DNA of 64,000 nt from Streptomyces sp. NBC_01283 (GTDB lineage: Bacteria; Actinomycetota; Actinomycetes; Streptomycetales; Streptomycetaceae). Positions 52,425-61,247 of this stretch are shown piece by piece. The notes under the pieces are model-generated. The model ran no database searches. It saw only the letters and a program-made list of their open reading frames with translations, and was not told where the DNA came from. The stretch spans positions 2,480,001 through 2,544,000 of the forward strand of contig NZ_CP108430.1 in assembly GCF_041435335.1 (NCBI RefSeq), in the 5' to 3' direction. A program made the position numbers and the translations under genes. Within the stretch, counting starts at the first letter, position 1, and each line of letters begins with the position of its first letter.

Positions 52425-55400
52425 ATGCCGCACAGATCACGCAGACCTCGCTTCAGACACCATCGTTCGGCCGCGGTCCTCGGAGCGGCCGCGTTCACGC
52501 TCGTCGCGACAGCCCAGGGGGCCGCCGTCGCCAAACCGGAGGAACCGCCCAAAGCCGCCAAGGAGTTCGTCTCCTCGTTCGAGGAGGGCGACGCCCAGCC
52601 CGACTGGCTGAACACCGTGGAGACCGGCCCCGACGGGAAGAAGCGGACCTCCGGGGTCAACGGCGCGTTCAGTTCGGGGATCCCCGGGAGTGTGAACGAC
52701 CACGTCACGGAGGTCCGCGCCAGCGGCGAGAACTCCGGCAGCGGCGAGGTCAAGGAGAACCTGGTCGACGGGGAGCCCACCAGCAAGTGGCTCACCTTCG
52801 CGCCCACCGGATGGGTGGAGTTCGACCTCGACGAGCCCGCCAAGGCCATCACATACGCGCTGACGTCGGCGAACGACCACGACGAGCGCGACCCCGAGGA
52901 CTGGACGCTGCAGGGCTCCACGGACGGCAAGGACTGGAAGGTCCTCGACACCCGAAAGGGTGAAACGTTCGACAAGCGTCACCAGACCAGGAAGTACGAC
53001 TTCGAGAACGGCACGGCGTACGCGCACTACCGCCTGGAGGTGACCGCCAACAACGGCGCGTCCGACGCCCTCCAGCTCTCCGACGTCCAGCTCTCCGTGG
53101 GCGGCAGCGAGACGCCCGTCCCCGAGGACGTGCTCTCCCTCGTGGACCGCGGCCCCAGCGGCTCCCCGACCGCGAAGTCGGGCGCCGGGTTCACCGGCAA
53201 GCGCGCGCTGCGCTACGCGGGCACCCACAAGGTGGACGGCCGCGGCTATTCGTACAACAAGGTCTTCGACGTGAATGTCTCGGTGCGGCGCGACACCGAG
53301 CTGTCGTACCGGATCTTCCCCTCCATGGCGGAGGGCGACCTCGACTACGACGCCACGAACGTGTCCGTGGACCTGGCGTTCACCGATGGCACCTATCTGA
53401 GTGACCTCAAGGCGACGGACCAGAACGGCTTCCCGTTGACGCCGCGGGGACAGGGCGCCGCCAAGGGCCTCTACGTCAACCAGTGGAACAACGTGGCCGC
53501 GCGGATCGGGCAGGTCGCGGGCGGCAAGACCGTCGACCGGGTGCTCGTCGCGTACGACTCCCCCAAGGGTCCCGCGAAGTTCCGGGGCTGGGTGGACGAC
53601 GTCTCCCTGAAGGAGAAGGCCCCGGCGAAGCCGAAGGCCCACCCCTCGGACTACGCGGACACCACCCGCGGCACGCACTCCAGCGGCGGTTTCTCACGCG
53701 GCAACACCTTCCCCGCGACGGCCGTGCCGCACGGCTTCAACTTCTGGACTCCGGTGACCAACGCGGGCTCCCTGAGCTGGCTCTACGACTACGCGCGCGG
53801 CAACAACGCGGACAACCTGCCGACGATCCAGGCGTTCAGCGCGAGCCACGAGCCGAGCCCCTGGATGGGCGACCGGCAGACCTTCCAGATGATGCCCTCG
53901 GTCGACAAGGACACCCCGTCGGCGTCCCGCACCAAGCGCGCGCTGCCCTTCAGGCACGAGAAGGAGACGGCACGCCCGCACTACTACGGCGTGACGTTCG
54001 AGAACGGTCTGAAGGCCGAGATGGCCCCGACCGACCACGCGGCGATGATGAAGTTCACCTATCCCGGTGACGACGCGAGCGTCATCTTCGACAACGTCTC
54101 CGAGAAGGGCGGCCTCACCCTCGACAAGGAGAGCGGTGTGGTGAGCGGATTCTCGGACGTGAAGTCCGGACTTTCCGCCGGTGCCAGCCGCCTCTTCGTG
54201 TACGGGACCTTCGACGCGCCCGTCACCGCGGGCGGCAAGCTCGACGGCGGGGGCGGCGGTGACGTCACCGGCTATCTGCGCTTCAAGGCGGGCAAGGACC
54301 GCACGGTCAACCTGCGCCTCGCGACCTCGCTCATCAGCCTCGACCAGGCCAAGGCCAACCTGAACCGCGAGATCCCCTCCGGCACCTCCTTCGACCGCGT
54401 GCAGAACCGCGCGCAGCGGAGCTGGGACGACATCCTCGGCAAGGTCGAGGTCCAGGGCGCGAGCGAGGGTCAGCGGACCTCGCTCTACTCCTCCCTCTAC
54501 CGTCTCTACCTCTACCCCAACTCGGGCTTCGAGAAGGTCACTTCGGCAGGCGGCAAGTCGAAGTACCAGTACGCCTCGCCCTTCTCGCCGCAGACGGGAC
54601 CCGACACCCCGACCCACACCGGCGCGAAGATCGTCGACGGCAAGCCCTATGTGAACAACGGCTTCTGGGACACCTATCGCACGACCTGGCCCGCCTACTC
54701 GCTCCTCACGCCGAAGAAGGCGGGCGAGCTGGTCGACGGCTTCGTACAGCAGTACAAGGACGGCGGCTGGACGTCCCGTTGGTCGTCGCCCGGCTACGCG
54801 GACCTGATGACGGGCACCTCGTCGGACGTGGCGTTCGCCGACGCGTACGTCAAGGGCGTGGACTTCGACGCGAAGGACGCGTACGACGCGGCGCTGAAGA
54901 ACGCGACCGTGGTGCCGCCGAGTTCGGGCGTCGGCCGCAAGGGCATGGAGACGTCGCCCTTCCTCGGCTACACCCCCAGCGAGACGCACGAGGGCCTGTC
55001 CTGGGCGCTTGAGGGCTACCTCAACGACTACGGCATCTCGCGCATGGGCCAGGCCCTCTACAAGAAGACGGGCGAGAAGCACTACAAGGAGGAGTCGGAC
55101 TACTTCCTCAACCGCGCCCGCGACTACGTGAAGCTCTTCGACGACAAGGCCGGGTTCTTCCAGGGCAAGAGCGAGAAGGGCGAGTGGCGCGTCCCGTCCG
55201 ACAAGTTCGACCCGCGCGTGTGGGGCTACGACTACACCGAGACGAACGCCTGGGGCTACGCCTTCACCGCCCCGCAGGACTCGCGCGGCCTGGCCAACCT
55301 CTACGGCGGCCGCAAGGGGCTCGGCGACAAGCTCGACACGTACTTCGCCACTCCGGAGACCGGGTCCGCAGAGTTCGCGGGTTCCTACGGGGGCGTCATC

Positions 55401-56279
55401 CACGAGATGACCGAGGCACGCGACGTACGCATGGGCATGTACGGGCACTCCAACCAGGTCGCCCACCACGTCGCCTACATGTACGACGCGGCAGGGCAGC
55501 CGTCCAAGACGCAGGAGAAGGTCCGCGAGGTCCTCTCCCGCCTCTACACCGGCAGCGAGATAGGGCAGGGCTACCACGGCGACGAGGACAACGGCGAGCA
55601 GTCGGCCTGGTACCTCTTCTCCTCGCTCGGCTTCTATCCGCTGGTCATGGGCAGCGGCGAGTACGCGATCGGGTCGCCCCAGTTCACCAAGATGACGGTG
55701 CACATGGACGGCGGTCGCGACCTGGTCGTCAAGGCGCCGAAGAACAGCGCGAAGAACATCTACGTCCAGGGCCTGAAGGTCAACGGCAAGAAGTGGACCT
55801 CGACGGCGCTCCCCCACAAGGAGATCGCACGCGGTGGCGTCCTGGAGTTCGACATGGGCCCCGAGCCCTCGTCGTGGGGCACCGGCAAGAATGCCCAGCC
55901 GGCGTCGGTCACGCAGGACGACGAGGTGCCGTCGCCGCGCGGTGACGCCCTCAAGGGTGACGGCGCGCTCTTCGACAACTCGTCGAAGACGGAGGCCACT
56001 TCGGAGGCCGCCGTGGACCTTCCGGTCGGCAAGGAGACCAAGGCGGTGCAGTACACGCTGACGTCCGCCACCGACAAGGCGAAGGCGCCGCGCGGCTGGG
56101 TCCTCCAGGGCTCCGCCGACGGCGAGAAGTGGAAGGACCTCGACAAGCGGTCCGGCGAGTCCTTCGCCTGGGACAAGCAGACCCGGGTGTTCACCGTGGA
56201 CGATCCGGGCGAGTACGAGCACTACCGGCTCGTCCTCGACGGCTCCGCGACGCTCGCGGAGGTGGAGCTGCTCTCCTGA
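52425..56279 (+). CDS. Secreted GH92 alpha-mannosidase with F5/8-type C domains
   Basis: A 1284-residue exported enzyme. A signal peptide (about 1-34) precedes a discoidin/F5-8-C-like carbohydrate-binding domain (about 95-230; EVRASGENSGSGEVKENLVD, SKWLTFAPTGWVEFDL). The GH92 N-domain and catalytic domain span about 405-1130, with EGLSWALEGYLNDYGISRMG, TNAWGYAFTAPQDSRGL, GHSNQVAHHVAYMYD and the hallmark GDEDNGEQSAWYLFSSLGFY (Glu1058 likely acid). A second partial F5/8-C-like domain closes the protein. GH92 enzymes are Ca2+-dependent exo-alpha-mannosidases acting on N-glycans and mannans. Its 3' end overlaps the convergent HATPase gene by 58 bases. Confidence 0.92.
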   Translation: MPHRSRRPRFRHHRSAAVLGAAAFTLVATAQGAAVAKPEEPPKAAKEFVSSFEEGDAQPDWLNTVETGPDGKKRTSGVNGAFSSGIPGSVNDHVTEVRASGENSGSGEVKENLVDGEPTSKWLTFAPTGWVEFDLDEPAKAITYALTSANDHDERDPEDWTLQGSTDGKDWKVLDTRKGETFDKRHQTRKYDFENGTAYAHYRLEVTANNGASDALQLSDVQLSVGGSETPVPEDVLSLVDRGPSGSPTAKSGAGFTGKRALRYAGTHKVDGRGYSYNKVFDVNVSVRRDTELSYRIFPSMAEGDLDYDATNVSVDLAFTDGTYLSDLKATDQNGFPLTPRGQGAAKGLYVNQWNNVAARIGQVAGGKTVDRVLVAYDSPKGPAKFRGWVDDVSLKEKAPAKPKAHPSDYADTTRGTHSSGGFSRGNTFPATAVPHGFNFWTPVTNAGSLSWLYDYARGNNADNLPTIQAFSASHEPSPWMGDRQTFQMMPSVDKDTPSASRTKRALPFRHEKETARPHYYGVTFENGLKAEMAPTDHAAMMKFTYPGDDASVIFDNVSEKGGLTLDKESGVVSGFSDVKSGLSAGASRLFVYGTFDAPVTAGGKLDGGGGGDVTGYLRFKAGKDRTVNLRLATSLISLDQAKANLNREIPSGTSFDRVQNRAQRSWDDILGKVEVQGASEGQRTSLYSSLYRLYLYPNSGFEKVTSAGGKSKYQYASPFSPQTGPDTPTHTGAKIVDGKPYVNNGFWDTYRTTWPAYSLLTPKKAGELVDGFVQQYKDGGWTSRWSSPGYADLMTGTSSDVAFADAYVKGVDFDAKDAYDAALKNATVVPPSSGVGRKGMETSPFLGYTPSETHEGLSWALEGYLNDYGISRMGQALYKKTGEKHYKEESDYFLNRARDYVKLFDDKAGFFQGKSEKGEWRVPSDKFDPRVWGYDYTETNAWGYAFTAPQDSRGLANLYGGRKGLGDKLDTYFATPETGSAEFAGSYGGVIHEMTEARDVRMGMYGHSNQVAHHVAYMYDAAGQPSKTQEKVREVLSRLYTGSEIGQGYHGDEDNGEQSAWYLFSSLGFYPLVMGSGEYAIGSPQFTKMTVHMDGGRDLVVKAPKNSAKNIYVQGLKVNGKKWTSTALPHKEIARGGVLEFDMGPEPSSWGTGKNAQPASVTQDDEVPSPRGDALKGDGALFDNSSKTEATSEAAVDLPVGKETKAVQYTLTSATDKAKAPRGWVLQGSADGEKWKDLDKRSGESFAWDKQTRVFTVDDPGEYEHYRLVLDGSATLAEVELLS

Positions 56280-56689
56280 GCGAACTCGCACCAGACGATT
56301 TTGCCGGGGTCGCGCTCCATGACCCCCCACTTGTCGGCCAGGGCTGCCACGAGCAGCAGGCCGCGCCCCGATTCGTCGGCGTCCCCTTCGCCGACGAATC
56401 GGGGCCATCCGTCGCCGCTGTCGTGCACTTCGACACGGAGTACGTCGCTGCCGTGGCTCAGGCACAGCCGGAAGCCCCGCCCGGCGGGCACTCCGTGGAG
56501 CAGGGCATTGGTCGCCAACTCGCTTACGCAGAGCGTGATTTCGTACGCCCGGACGCCGATCCCCCAGTCGGCGAGCGCGGCGCTCACGAAGGCGCGGGCA
56601 GCGGGGACGGACTGGCGTTCGCGCCGGTAGAAGCGTTCGCGTGGAGTTTCGTCGTTCACGTGACGAGGGTCACCCTCCGTGGCCATCAT
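56222..56689 (-). CDS. HATPase-domain anti-sigma-like regulatory protein
   Basis: A 155-residue histidine-kinase-type ATPase with only the ATP-binding fold: N box SELATNALLHG, G1 box VHDSGDGWPR, G2 box ESGRGLLLVAALADKWG. This is the SpoIIAB/RsbW-like form common beside XRE/DUF397 genes in Streptomyces (AbaA/WhiJ-like clusters). Two ATGs are adjacent at 56689 and 56686; neither has a ribosome binding site, and a GTG at 56659 is possible. It is divergent from the XRE gene across a 33-base palindrome. No sigma factor is adjacent. Confidence 0.82.
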   Translation of the reverse strand: MMATEGDPRHVNDETPRERFYRRERQSVPAARAFVSAALADWGIGVRAYEITLCVSELATNALLHGVPAGRGFRLCLSHGSDVLRVEVHDSGDGWPRFVGEGDADESGRGLLLVAALADKWGVMERDPGKIVWCEFAQESSSTSASVAEPSRTSR

Positions 56690-56699
56690 GAAGCAGTAC

Positions 56700-56732
56700 G
56701 TGAACCCGTACAGCTGGGCTGTACGGGTTCAC
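56700..56732. promoter_or_regulatory. 33-base inverted repeat between HATPase and XRE genes
   Basis: Perfect 15-base arms GTGAACCCGTACAGC and GCTGTACGGGTTCAC flank TGG. The half-motif GTGAAC/GTTCAC recurs at 56727-56741 (GTTCAC, three bases, GTGAAC) and at 56654-56659. It is 11 bases from the HATPase start and 38 bases from the XRE start. It is very likely the operator of the XRE protein, controlling both genes. Confidence 0.75.
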
Positions 56733-56770
56733 TGCGTGAACGCACGCCTCCTGGTGGGGAGTTGGACCGT

Positions 56771-57601
56771 ATGAACAGCAGCCCGAAGCGGCGGTCACGG
56801 AGAAACGCCTCGGCGATGCGGATGGTGGGCGCGCTGCTCGCCGTCCACCGCGAGGCGGCCGGGTACACACAGAGGTCGCTGGCCGAGCGGTTCCTCATCA
56901 GCGAGGAGCTGATCGCCTCCATCGAGCAGGGGCGGCGGCCGCTGAAGATGGATCTGGCGGTGCAGCTGGATGAACTCCTGGGCACCAATCGGACGTTGGA
57001 GACCGCCGTCGACAATATGCCGGAGGTGGATCTGGTTCCTCGGTGGGCGGAGGAGTATTTGGACTGCGAGCGGGAGGCGATCGCGATCTCGTCCTACGAG
57101 AATCAAGTGCTGCCTGGGCAGGTGCAGACCGAGGCGTACGCAAGGGCGGTCTTCCGCAGTCGCGTGCCGGTCTTCGACGAGGACGAGATCGAGCAGTTCG
57201 TGGCGACGCGGATCGAGCGCCAAGGAATCTTGCACCGCAGGGTTCCGCCGACCACCAGCTTCGTGGTCTGGGAGGCAGTACTGCAAGATCGACTCGGAGG
57301 CCAACAGGTCTACGTCGAGCAGCTGCGCCGCTTGCGCGAGTATGCCGAACTACCGCGCCTCGCCTTGCAGATCCTGCCGTTCGGACGCACCACCCACGCG
57401 GCCCTCGACGGCCCGTTCGTGCTGCTTGAGACCCCTGAACACCAGCGGCTTGCCTACACCGAGAGCCAACGCGGAAGCCAACTGATCGCTGATCCAGACG
57501 AGGTGGCGATCCTGACGCAGAAATGTGCGATGCTGCGGACGCAGGCCCTAAATTCCGAGGAAACCAGGGACCTGCTGGACCGTCTGCTAGGAGAGCAATG
57601 A
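56771..57601 (+). CDS. XRE-family helix-turn-helix regulator with DUF5753 domain (WhiJ-like)
   Basis: A 276-residue protein: XRE HTH at about 18-75 (YTQRSLAERFLISEELIASI, with EQGRRPLKMDLAVQLDEL) and a C-terminal DUF5753 domain (about 95-270; EREAIAISSYENQVLPGQVQ, EAYARAVF, DGPFVLLETPEHQRLAYTES). This is the standard architecture of the many WhiJ-like regulators in Streptomyces, which act with a DUF397 partner to hold back development. Its stop overlaps the DUF397 start (ATGA). Confidence 0.88.
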   Translation: MNSSPKRRSRRNASAMRMVGALLAVHREAAGYTQRSLAERFLISEELIASIEQGRRPLKMDLAVQLDELLGTNRTLETAVDNMPEVDLVPRWAEEYLDCEREAIAISSYENQVLPGQVQTEAYARAVFRSRVPVFDEDEIEQFVATRIERQGILHRRVPPTTSFVVWEAVLQDRLGGQQVYVEQLRRLREYAELPRLALQILPFGRTTHAALDGPFVLLETPEHQRLAYTESQRGSQLIADPDEVAILTQKCAMLRTQALNSEETRDLLDRLLGEQ

Positions 57602-57840
57602 GCGGCACCGCGCTTATGTGGTTCAAGTCGACCTACAGCGGCAGCGAAGGCGGCAACTGCCTCGAAGTCGCCTACGCCTGGCGCAAGTCCAGTTACAGCG
57701 GCGATGAAGGCGGCCAGTGCCTCGAAATTGCCGCCCACCCCACCGCCGTACACATCCGCGACTCCAAAACCCCGGACGGCGCCCCGCATCTCACCGTGGC
57801 CCCGGATGCCTGGACCGCCTTCCTTGCCCTGCCCCTCTGA
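57598..57840 (+). CDS. DUF397 small regulatory partner with duplicated N-terminal motif
   Basis: An 80-residue acidic protein coupled to the XRE gene by an ATGA overlap. It carries two successive copies of the DUF397 opening motif, WFKSTYSGSEGGNCLEVA and WRKSSYSGDEGGQCLEIA, then the usual single ending VHIRDSKTPDG...W. Normal family members have one opening motif and about 60-65 residues. The duplication of about 19 residues is in frame and the copies are close, so it looks recent. It probably binds or modulates the XRE protein. Confidence 0.85.
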   Translation: MSGTALMWFKSTYSGSEGGNCLEVAYAWRKSSYSGDEGGQCLEIAAHPTAVHIRDSKTPDGAPHLTVAPDAWTAFLALPL

Positions 57841-57844
57841 CCTC

Positions 57845-60715
57845 TCACGCGGTCCCGCCCAGCGCGAGCCGCATCGGGTCCCGCGTCCCCTCTCCTTCCG
57901 CGAAGGCGGCCTCGTAGGCACGCTCGCCGAGGGCTCGGCGCACGAGGTGCTCGACCGCGGTATGGGCTTCGTGGAACGGCCGTAGGCCCGTCAGCGCGAC
58001 GCCCGTCGTCCGCAGGAGCCGGCATGCCGCCCCTATCAGCCGGGCGGCCCTGCCATGGTCCCCGGTGGCGGCGACGGCCCAGGCCATGGCCTCCATGCCC
58101 CACACGGTCCCCCAGCGGTCACCGATGGCCCACTGCCTGCGCAGGGAGTCACGGAACAGCTCCACCGCCCGGGACGGGTCGCCGTGCCGGAGCTCCGCGA
58201 GCCCCATGCCCCAAAGCCCCCAGGAATGTGCCCAGCCCGCACCGTGGGCGTCGGCCTCGTTCACGTACTCCCGCCCGGCCGCAAGGGCAGGCTCCCGTTC
58301 ACCGAAGAAGGATGACGCCATGGACCAGAGCATGGTCGCCATATGGGCATCGCCCACCTGGCCGTCGGCCCGGAAGCGCTCCCTGGCCCTCGCCAGGAGC
58401 GCGATGGACCGTACGTCCGCGTAGACGAGGAAGGCGAAGGCGCCCTCCATGTAGGCGAGCCCGCCGAGGGATTCGCCGTCCGCGACGGCGTTCCCGAGCC
58501 GCACGGCCTCGGCCAGGAGTCGCTCGGCGGCGGACCGGTCCCCCTGGCACAGCGCGATCCAGGCGGTGAGCGCCAGGCAGCCGACCCGCAGCGGGGCGGG
58601 CGCCTCGGGGGCGAGGTCAAGGGTGCGGGTCAGCCAGTGGCGGCCCTCCCCGAGCGAGCTGGTGAAGAACCAGTACCGGGTGCGGGTGAGGCTGGCGGCG
58701 ATCGCGAGTCCCGCCGTGGCGTCGCCCTCTCCCGTGACGCAGAAGTCGAGGGCCGCCCGCAGGTTCGGCGACTCCAGGCGCAGCCGGGACAGCCATGCGA
58801 CCTCGTCAGGACCGCACCACCGCGCCGCCGCCCGCGCGGTCATCTCCGCGTAGTACGCGCAGTGGCGGCGCAGCAGCGGGATGTCCCGGCCGCGCTCCCG
58901 GAGCCTGCACTGCCCGTACTGACGCAGGGTCTCCAGCATTCGGTACCGGGCCCGGGGTCCTGTCGTGTCGACGGTGAGCACCGACTTGTGCGCCAGCGCG
59001 GCAAGGACGTCGACGATGTCCTCGCGGGTGGTGTCCTCGTCCGGGCACACCGCCTCGGCCGCCGCGAGGTCGAAGCCTCCGGGGAACACCGACACCCCTG
59101 CCCACAGGCTCTTTTCGCGTTCGTCGCACAGGTCGTGGCTCCAGTCGACGACGCCGCGCAGGGTGCGCTGGTGCCGGGGGCCTGTGTGTGCCCCGGTGTC
59201 GGAAAGGAGCCGGAACCGGTCGTCGAGGCGCTCCAGGATCTCCTCGGCCGAGAGCGTGCCGAGACGCACCGCGGCCAGCTCGATGGCCAGTGGAATGCCG
59301 TCCAGGCGACGGCACAGCCGACCCACGGCTTCCTGGTTGCGGGCGGTGATCCGGAAGTGCGGGGCACAGGCCTCGGCACGGTCGGCAAGGAGCCGCACGG
59401 CTTCACAGCGCGTCAGCGTCGGTGGTGCGCCCCGGTCCTGGGGGACGGCCAGCGGCGGTACGGGCAGCAGGTACTCGCCGGGGACGCGCAGTCCCTGGCG
59501 GCTCGTGGCAAGCACGCGCAGGCCCGGGGCCGCGCGCAGCAGCGTACCCACGAGGTGCCCCGCCGCTTCGGCGACGTGCTCGCAGTTGTCGAGGACCAGC
59601 AGCAACTGCCGTTCCCGCAGGTGCTCGACGAGCACCTCCATACCGGGGCGCGACGACAGGTCGGGGATGCCGAGCGCCTCGGCGACCGCACGGTCCAGGA
59701 GCTGCGGTTCGGTCAGCGGCGCGAGGTCGGCGAGCCATGCCCCGTGCGGGAAGGCCCAGGAAGCCTCGGCCGCCGCGCGCAGGGCAAGGCGTGTCTTGCC
59801 GACTCCGCCAGGACCGGTGAGCGTGACGAGGCGGGCGTTCTCAAGGAGCTTCCGCGTTCTGCGGAGCATGCTCTCCCGGCCGATGAACGTCGTCGTCTCC
59901 GCGGGCAGGTTCCCCTCGGCCCGTGGGCCGTCCGGCGATGCCGGTGCGATCAGGGAGGGGTCCGCGGTGAGCACCCGCTGGTGGAGTTGCCACAGCTCCG
60001 CGCCCGGGTCGACGCCCAGCTCCTCAAGGAGCAGCGCGCTGATGGTCCGGTAGCAGTCCAGGGCTTCACCCTGTCGGCCCGATCGGTAGAGGGCCAGCAT
60101 GCGCTGCGCCCAGAAGCGCTCCTGCAGCGGGTGGGCGGCGGTGAGTTCACGCAGGCGCGGCAGTACGTCCGTGTGCCGTCCGAGCTGGAAATCGGCGTCG
60201 GTGCGCAGCTCCAGCGCACCGAGGCGGCGTTCGTTCAGCGCGGGAACGACCTCAAGGCGCAACCGCTCCGACGGAACGTCCGAGAACGGCTCTCCGCGCC
60301 ACAGCGCAAGCGCCTCACCCAGGAGCGCCGAAGCCCGCTCCGCCGCCTGCGCTGCCGCTGCGGCCCTTGCCCTGGTGACCAGGGCATCGAATCGGTGCAG
60401 GTCCAGGGTGTCTTCGGGTACGTCGATGAGATAGCCGTCCGGGCAGGTGCGGATCGGCCCGCTGGACGGAGCGCCCAGGGTGCGGCGCAGCCGCAGGACG
60501 TAGTTCTGCAGGGCGTTGCGGGCGCCGTCCGGTGGTTCGTCCCACAGTCTGTCGATCAGGGTGTCGGTGGGGACGACCTTGTTCGCGTCCACCAGGAGCG
60601 AGGCCAGAAGGGCCCGCTGTTTGGCCGCCCGCATTGCCACGGGCCTGCCGTCGAACAGCACTTCAAGCGGTCCCAGAAGCTTGTACTCGAACTCCGTGAT
60701 CTCCACCCCCGTCAC
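57845..60715 (-). CDS. AfsR-like SARP regulator: DNA-binding, BTAD, NB-ARC and TPR domains
   Basis: A 956-residue activator. Residues 13-95 are the OmpR-type winged helix (LLGPLEVLFDGRPVAMRAAK, with LIDRLWDEPP); 100-250 the BTAD domain; 270-560 an NB-ARC ATPase with Walker A GPGGVGKT (301-308) and Walker B LLLVLDNCEH; the C-terminal 350 residues are helical TPR-like repeats. Such SARPs switch on secondary metabolism in response to nucleotide or partner binding. The GTG at 60715 is taken as the start; GTG 60706 is possible. It is divergent from a small secreted protein across SARP-spaced direct repeats. No biosynthetic cluster is in view. Confidence 0.88.
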   Translation of the reverse strand: MTGVEITEFEYKLLGPLEVLFDGRPVAMRAAKQRALLASLLVDANKVVPTDTLIDRLWDEPPDGARNALQNYVLRLRRTLGAPSSGPIRTCPDGYLIDVPEDTLDLHRFDALVTRARAAAAAQAAERASALLGEALALWRGEPFSDVPSERLRLEVVPALNERRLGALELRTDADFQLGRHTDVLPRLRELTAAHPLQERFWAQRMLALYRSGRQGEALDCYRTISALLLEELGVDPGAELWQLHQRVLTADPSLIAPASPDGPRAEGNLPAETTTFIGRESMLRRTRKLLENARLVTLTGPGGVGKTRLALRAAAEASWAFPHGAWLADLAPLTEPQLLDRAVAEALGIPDLSSRPGMEVLVEHLRERQLLLVLDNCEHVAEAAGHLVGTLLRAAPGLRVLATSRQGLRVPGEYLLPVPPLAVPQDRGAPPTLTRCEAVRLLADRAEACAPHFRITARNQEAVGRLCRRLDGIPLAIELAAVRLGTLSAEEILERLDDRFRLLSDTGAHTGPRHQRTLRGVVDWSHDLCDEREKSLWAGVSVFPGGFDLAAAEAVCPDEDTTREDIVDVLAALAHKSVLTVDTTGPRARYRMLETLRQYGQCRLRERGRDIPLLRRHCAYYAEMTARAAARWCGPDEVAWLSRLRLESPNLRAALDFCVTGEGDATAGLAIAASLTRTRYWFFTSSLGEGRHWLTRTLDLAPEAPAPLRVGCLALTAWIALCQGDRSAAERLLAEAVRLGNAVADGESLGGLAYMEGAFAFLVYADVRSIALLARARERFRADGQVGDAHMATMLWSMASSFFGEREPALAAGREYVNEADAHGAGWAHSWGLWGMGLAELRHGDPSRAVELFRDSLRRQWAIGDRWGTVWGMEAMAWAVAATGDHGRAARLIGAACRLLRTTGVALTGLRPFHEAHTAVEHLVRRALGERAYEAAFAEGEGTRDPMRLALGGTA

Positions 60716-60747
60716 CCAGGGTCATCATTCCAGCGCGAGGGGTGAGT

Positions 60748-60767
60748 GTCGAGTGACCGTCGAGTGA
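60748..60767. promoter_or_regulatory. SARP-type direct repeats
   Basis: GTCGAGTGA occurs at 60748-60756 and 60759-60767, exactly 11 bases apart, so heptamers TCGAGTG are spaced by four bases as in known SARP boxes. A poorer third unit (AGGGGTG) sits one further period away at 60738-60744. It lies between the divergent SARP gene and the secreted-protein gene. Confidence 0.65.
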
Positions 60768-60811
60768 GCGGCATGACAGCGCCGCTCGGAAACATCACTG
60801 GAGTGCGGACG

Positions 60812-60834
60812 GCGGTGCACGTGCGGTGCACCGC
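60812..60834. promoter_or_regulatory. Inverted repeat in the leader of the small secreted protein
   Basis: Nine-base arms GCGGTGCAC and GTGCACCGC flank GTGCG. It is 14 bases before the AAGGAG site of the gene at 60862 and could be an operator or a 5' untranslated hairpin. Confidence 0.45.
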
Positions 60835-60861
60835 GACGCAGATCCAGAAGGAGACCGACAT

Positions 60862-61209
60862 ATGAACAAGCCTCGCCGGCTTACCGGGCTCGCCCTCAAG
60901 CTCGCAGCGATGGCGGCCGCCACGCTGCCGGTGCTCGCCGTCACGCAGGGCACGGCGGTGGCACAGCAGGAACGGGCCGTAGCCGCGCGCGTTCTCACCT
61001 GCACCACGGACACCGACGGCTACTGGGGTCACGCACACTGCACCAACACCACCGGTGGTGAGGTGTCCTTCCGCGTCCATGTGGTCTGCGGGCTGTGGCC
61101 GGACGCCTACGGAGACTGGAAGAAGCTGGCTCCCGGCGCGACCGACATCTCGAGCGCGCGCTGCTTCGGTGGTTCGGGCGTCGGCGGTGTGCTCGTCGAG
61201 GAGGGGTGA
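60862..61209 (+). CDS. Small secreted four-cysteine protein
   Basis: A 115-residue exported protein with AAGGAG before the ATG. The signal peptide (MNKPRRLTGLALKLAAMAAA...) probably ends near VAQQ. The mature part has four Cys (TCTTDT, HCTNTT, VVCGLW, ARCFGG), likely two disulfides, and aromatic residues (DGYWGH, GDWKKL). No catalytic or lantibiotic-like motif. It is divergent from the SARP gene, with the SARP-type repeats between them, so it is the best candidate target of that regulator. Function unknown. Confidence 0.72.
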   Translation: MNKPRRLTGLALKLAAMAAATLPVLAVTQGTAVAQQERAVAARVLTCTTDTDGYWGHAHCTNTTGGEVSFRVHVVCGLWPDAYGDWKKLAPGATDISSARCFGGSGVGGVLVEEG

Positions 61210-61247
61210 CCCTCCGGCAGCGGTGACCACCGTCCACGGGAAATAGC

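Noticed and set aside
57845..60715. The SARP gene as a sign of an adjacent biosynthetic gene cluster
   Set aside because: No PKS, NRPS, terpene synthase or tailoring genes are in the flanking 10 kb on the left, and the right side leads to an orphan sensor pair.
60862..61209. Small secreted protein as a lantibiotic or other RiPP precursor
   Set aside because: It has a standard Sec signal and four spaced Cys, but no leader motif and no modifying enzyme beside it.
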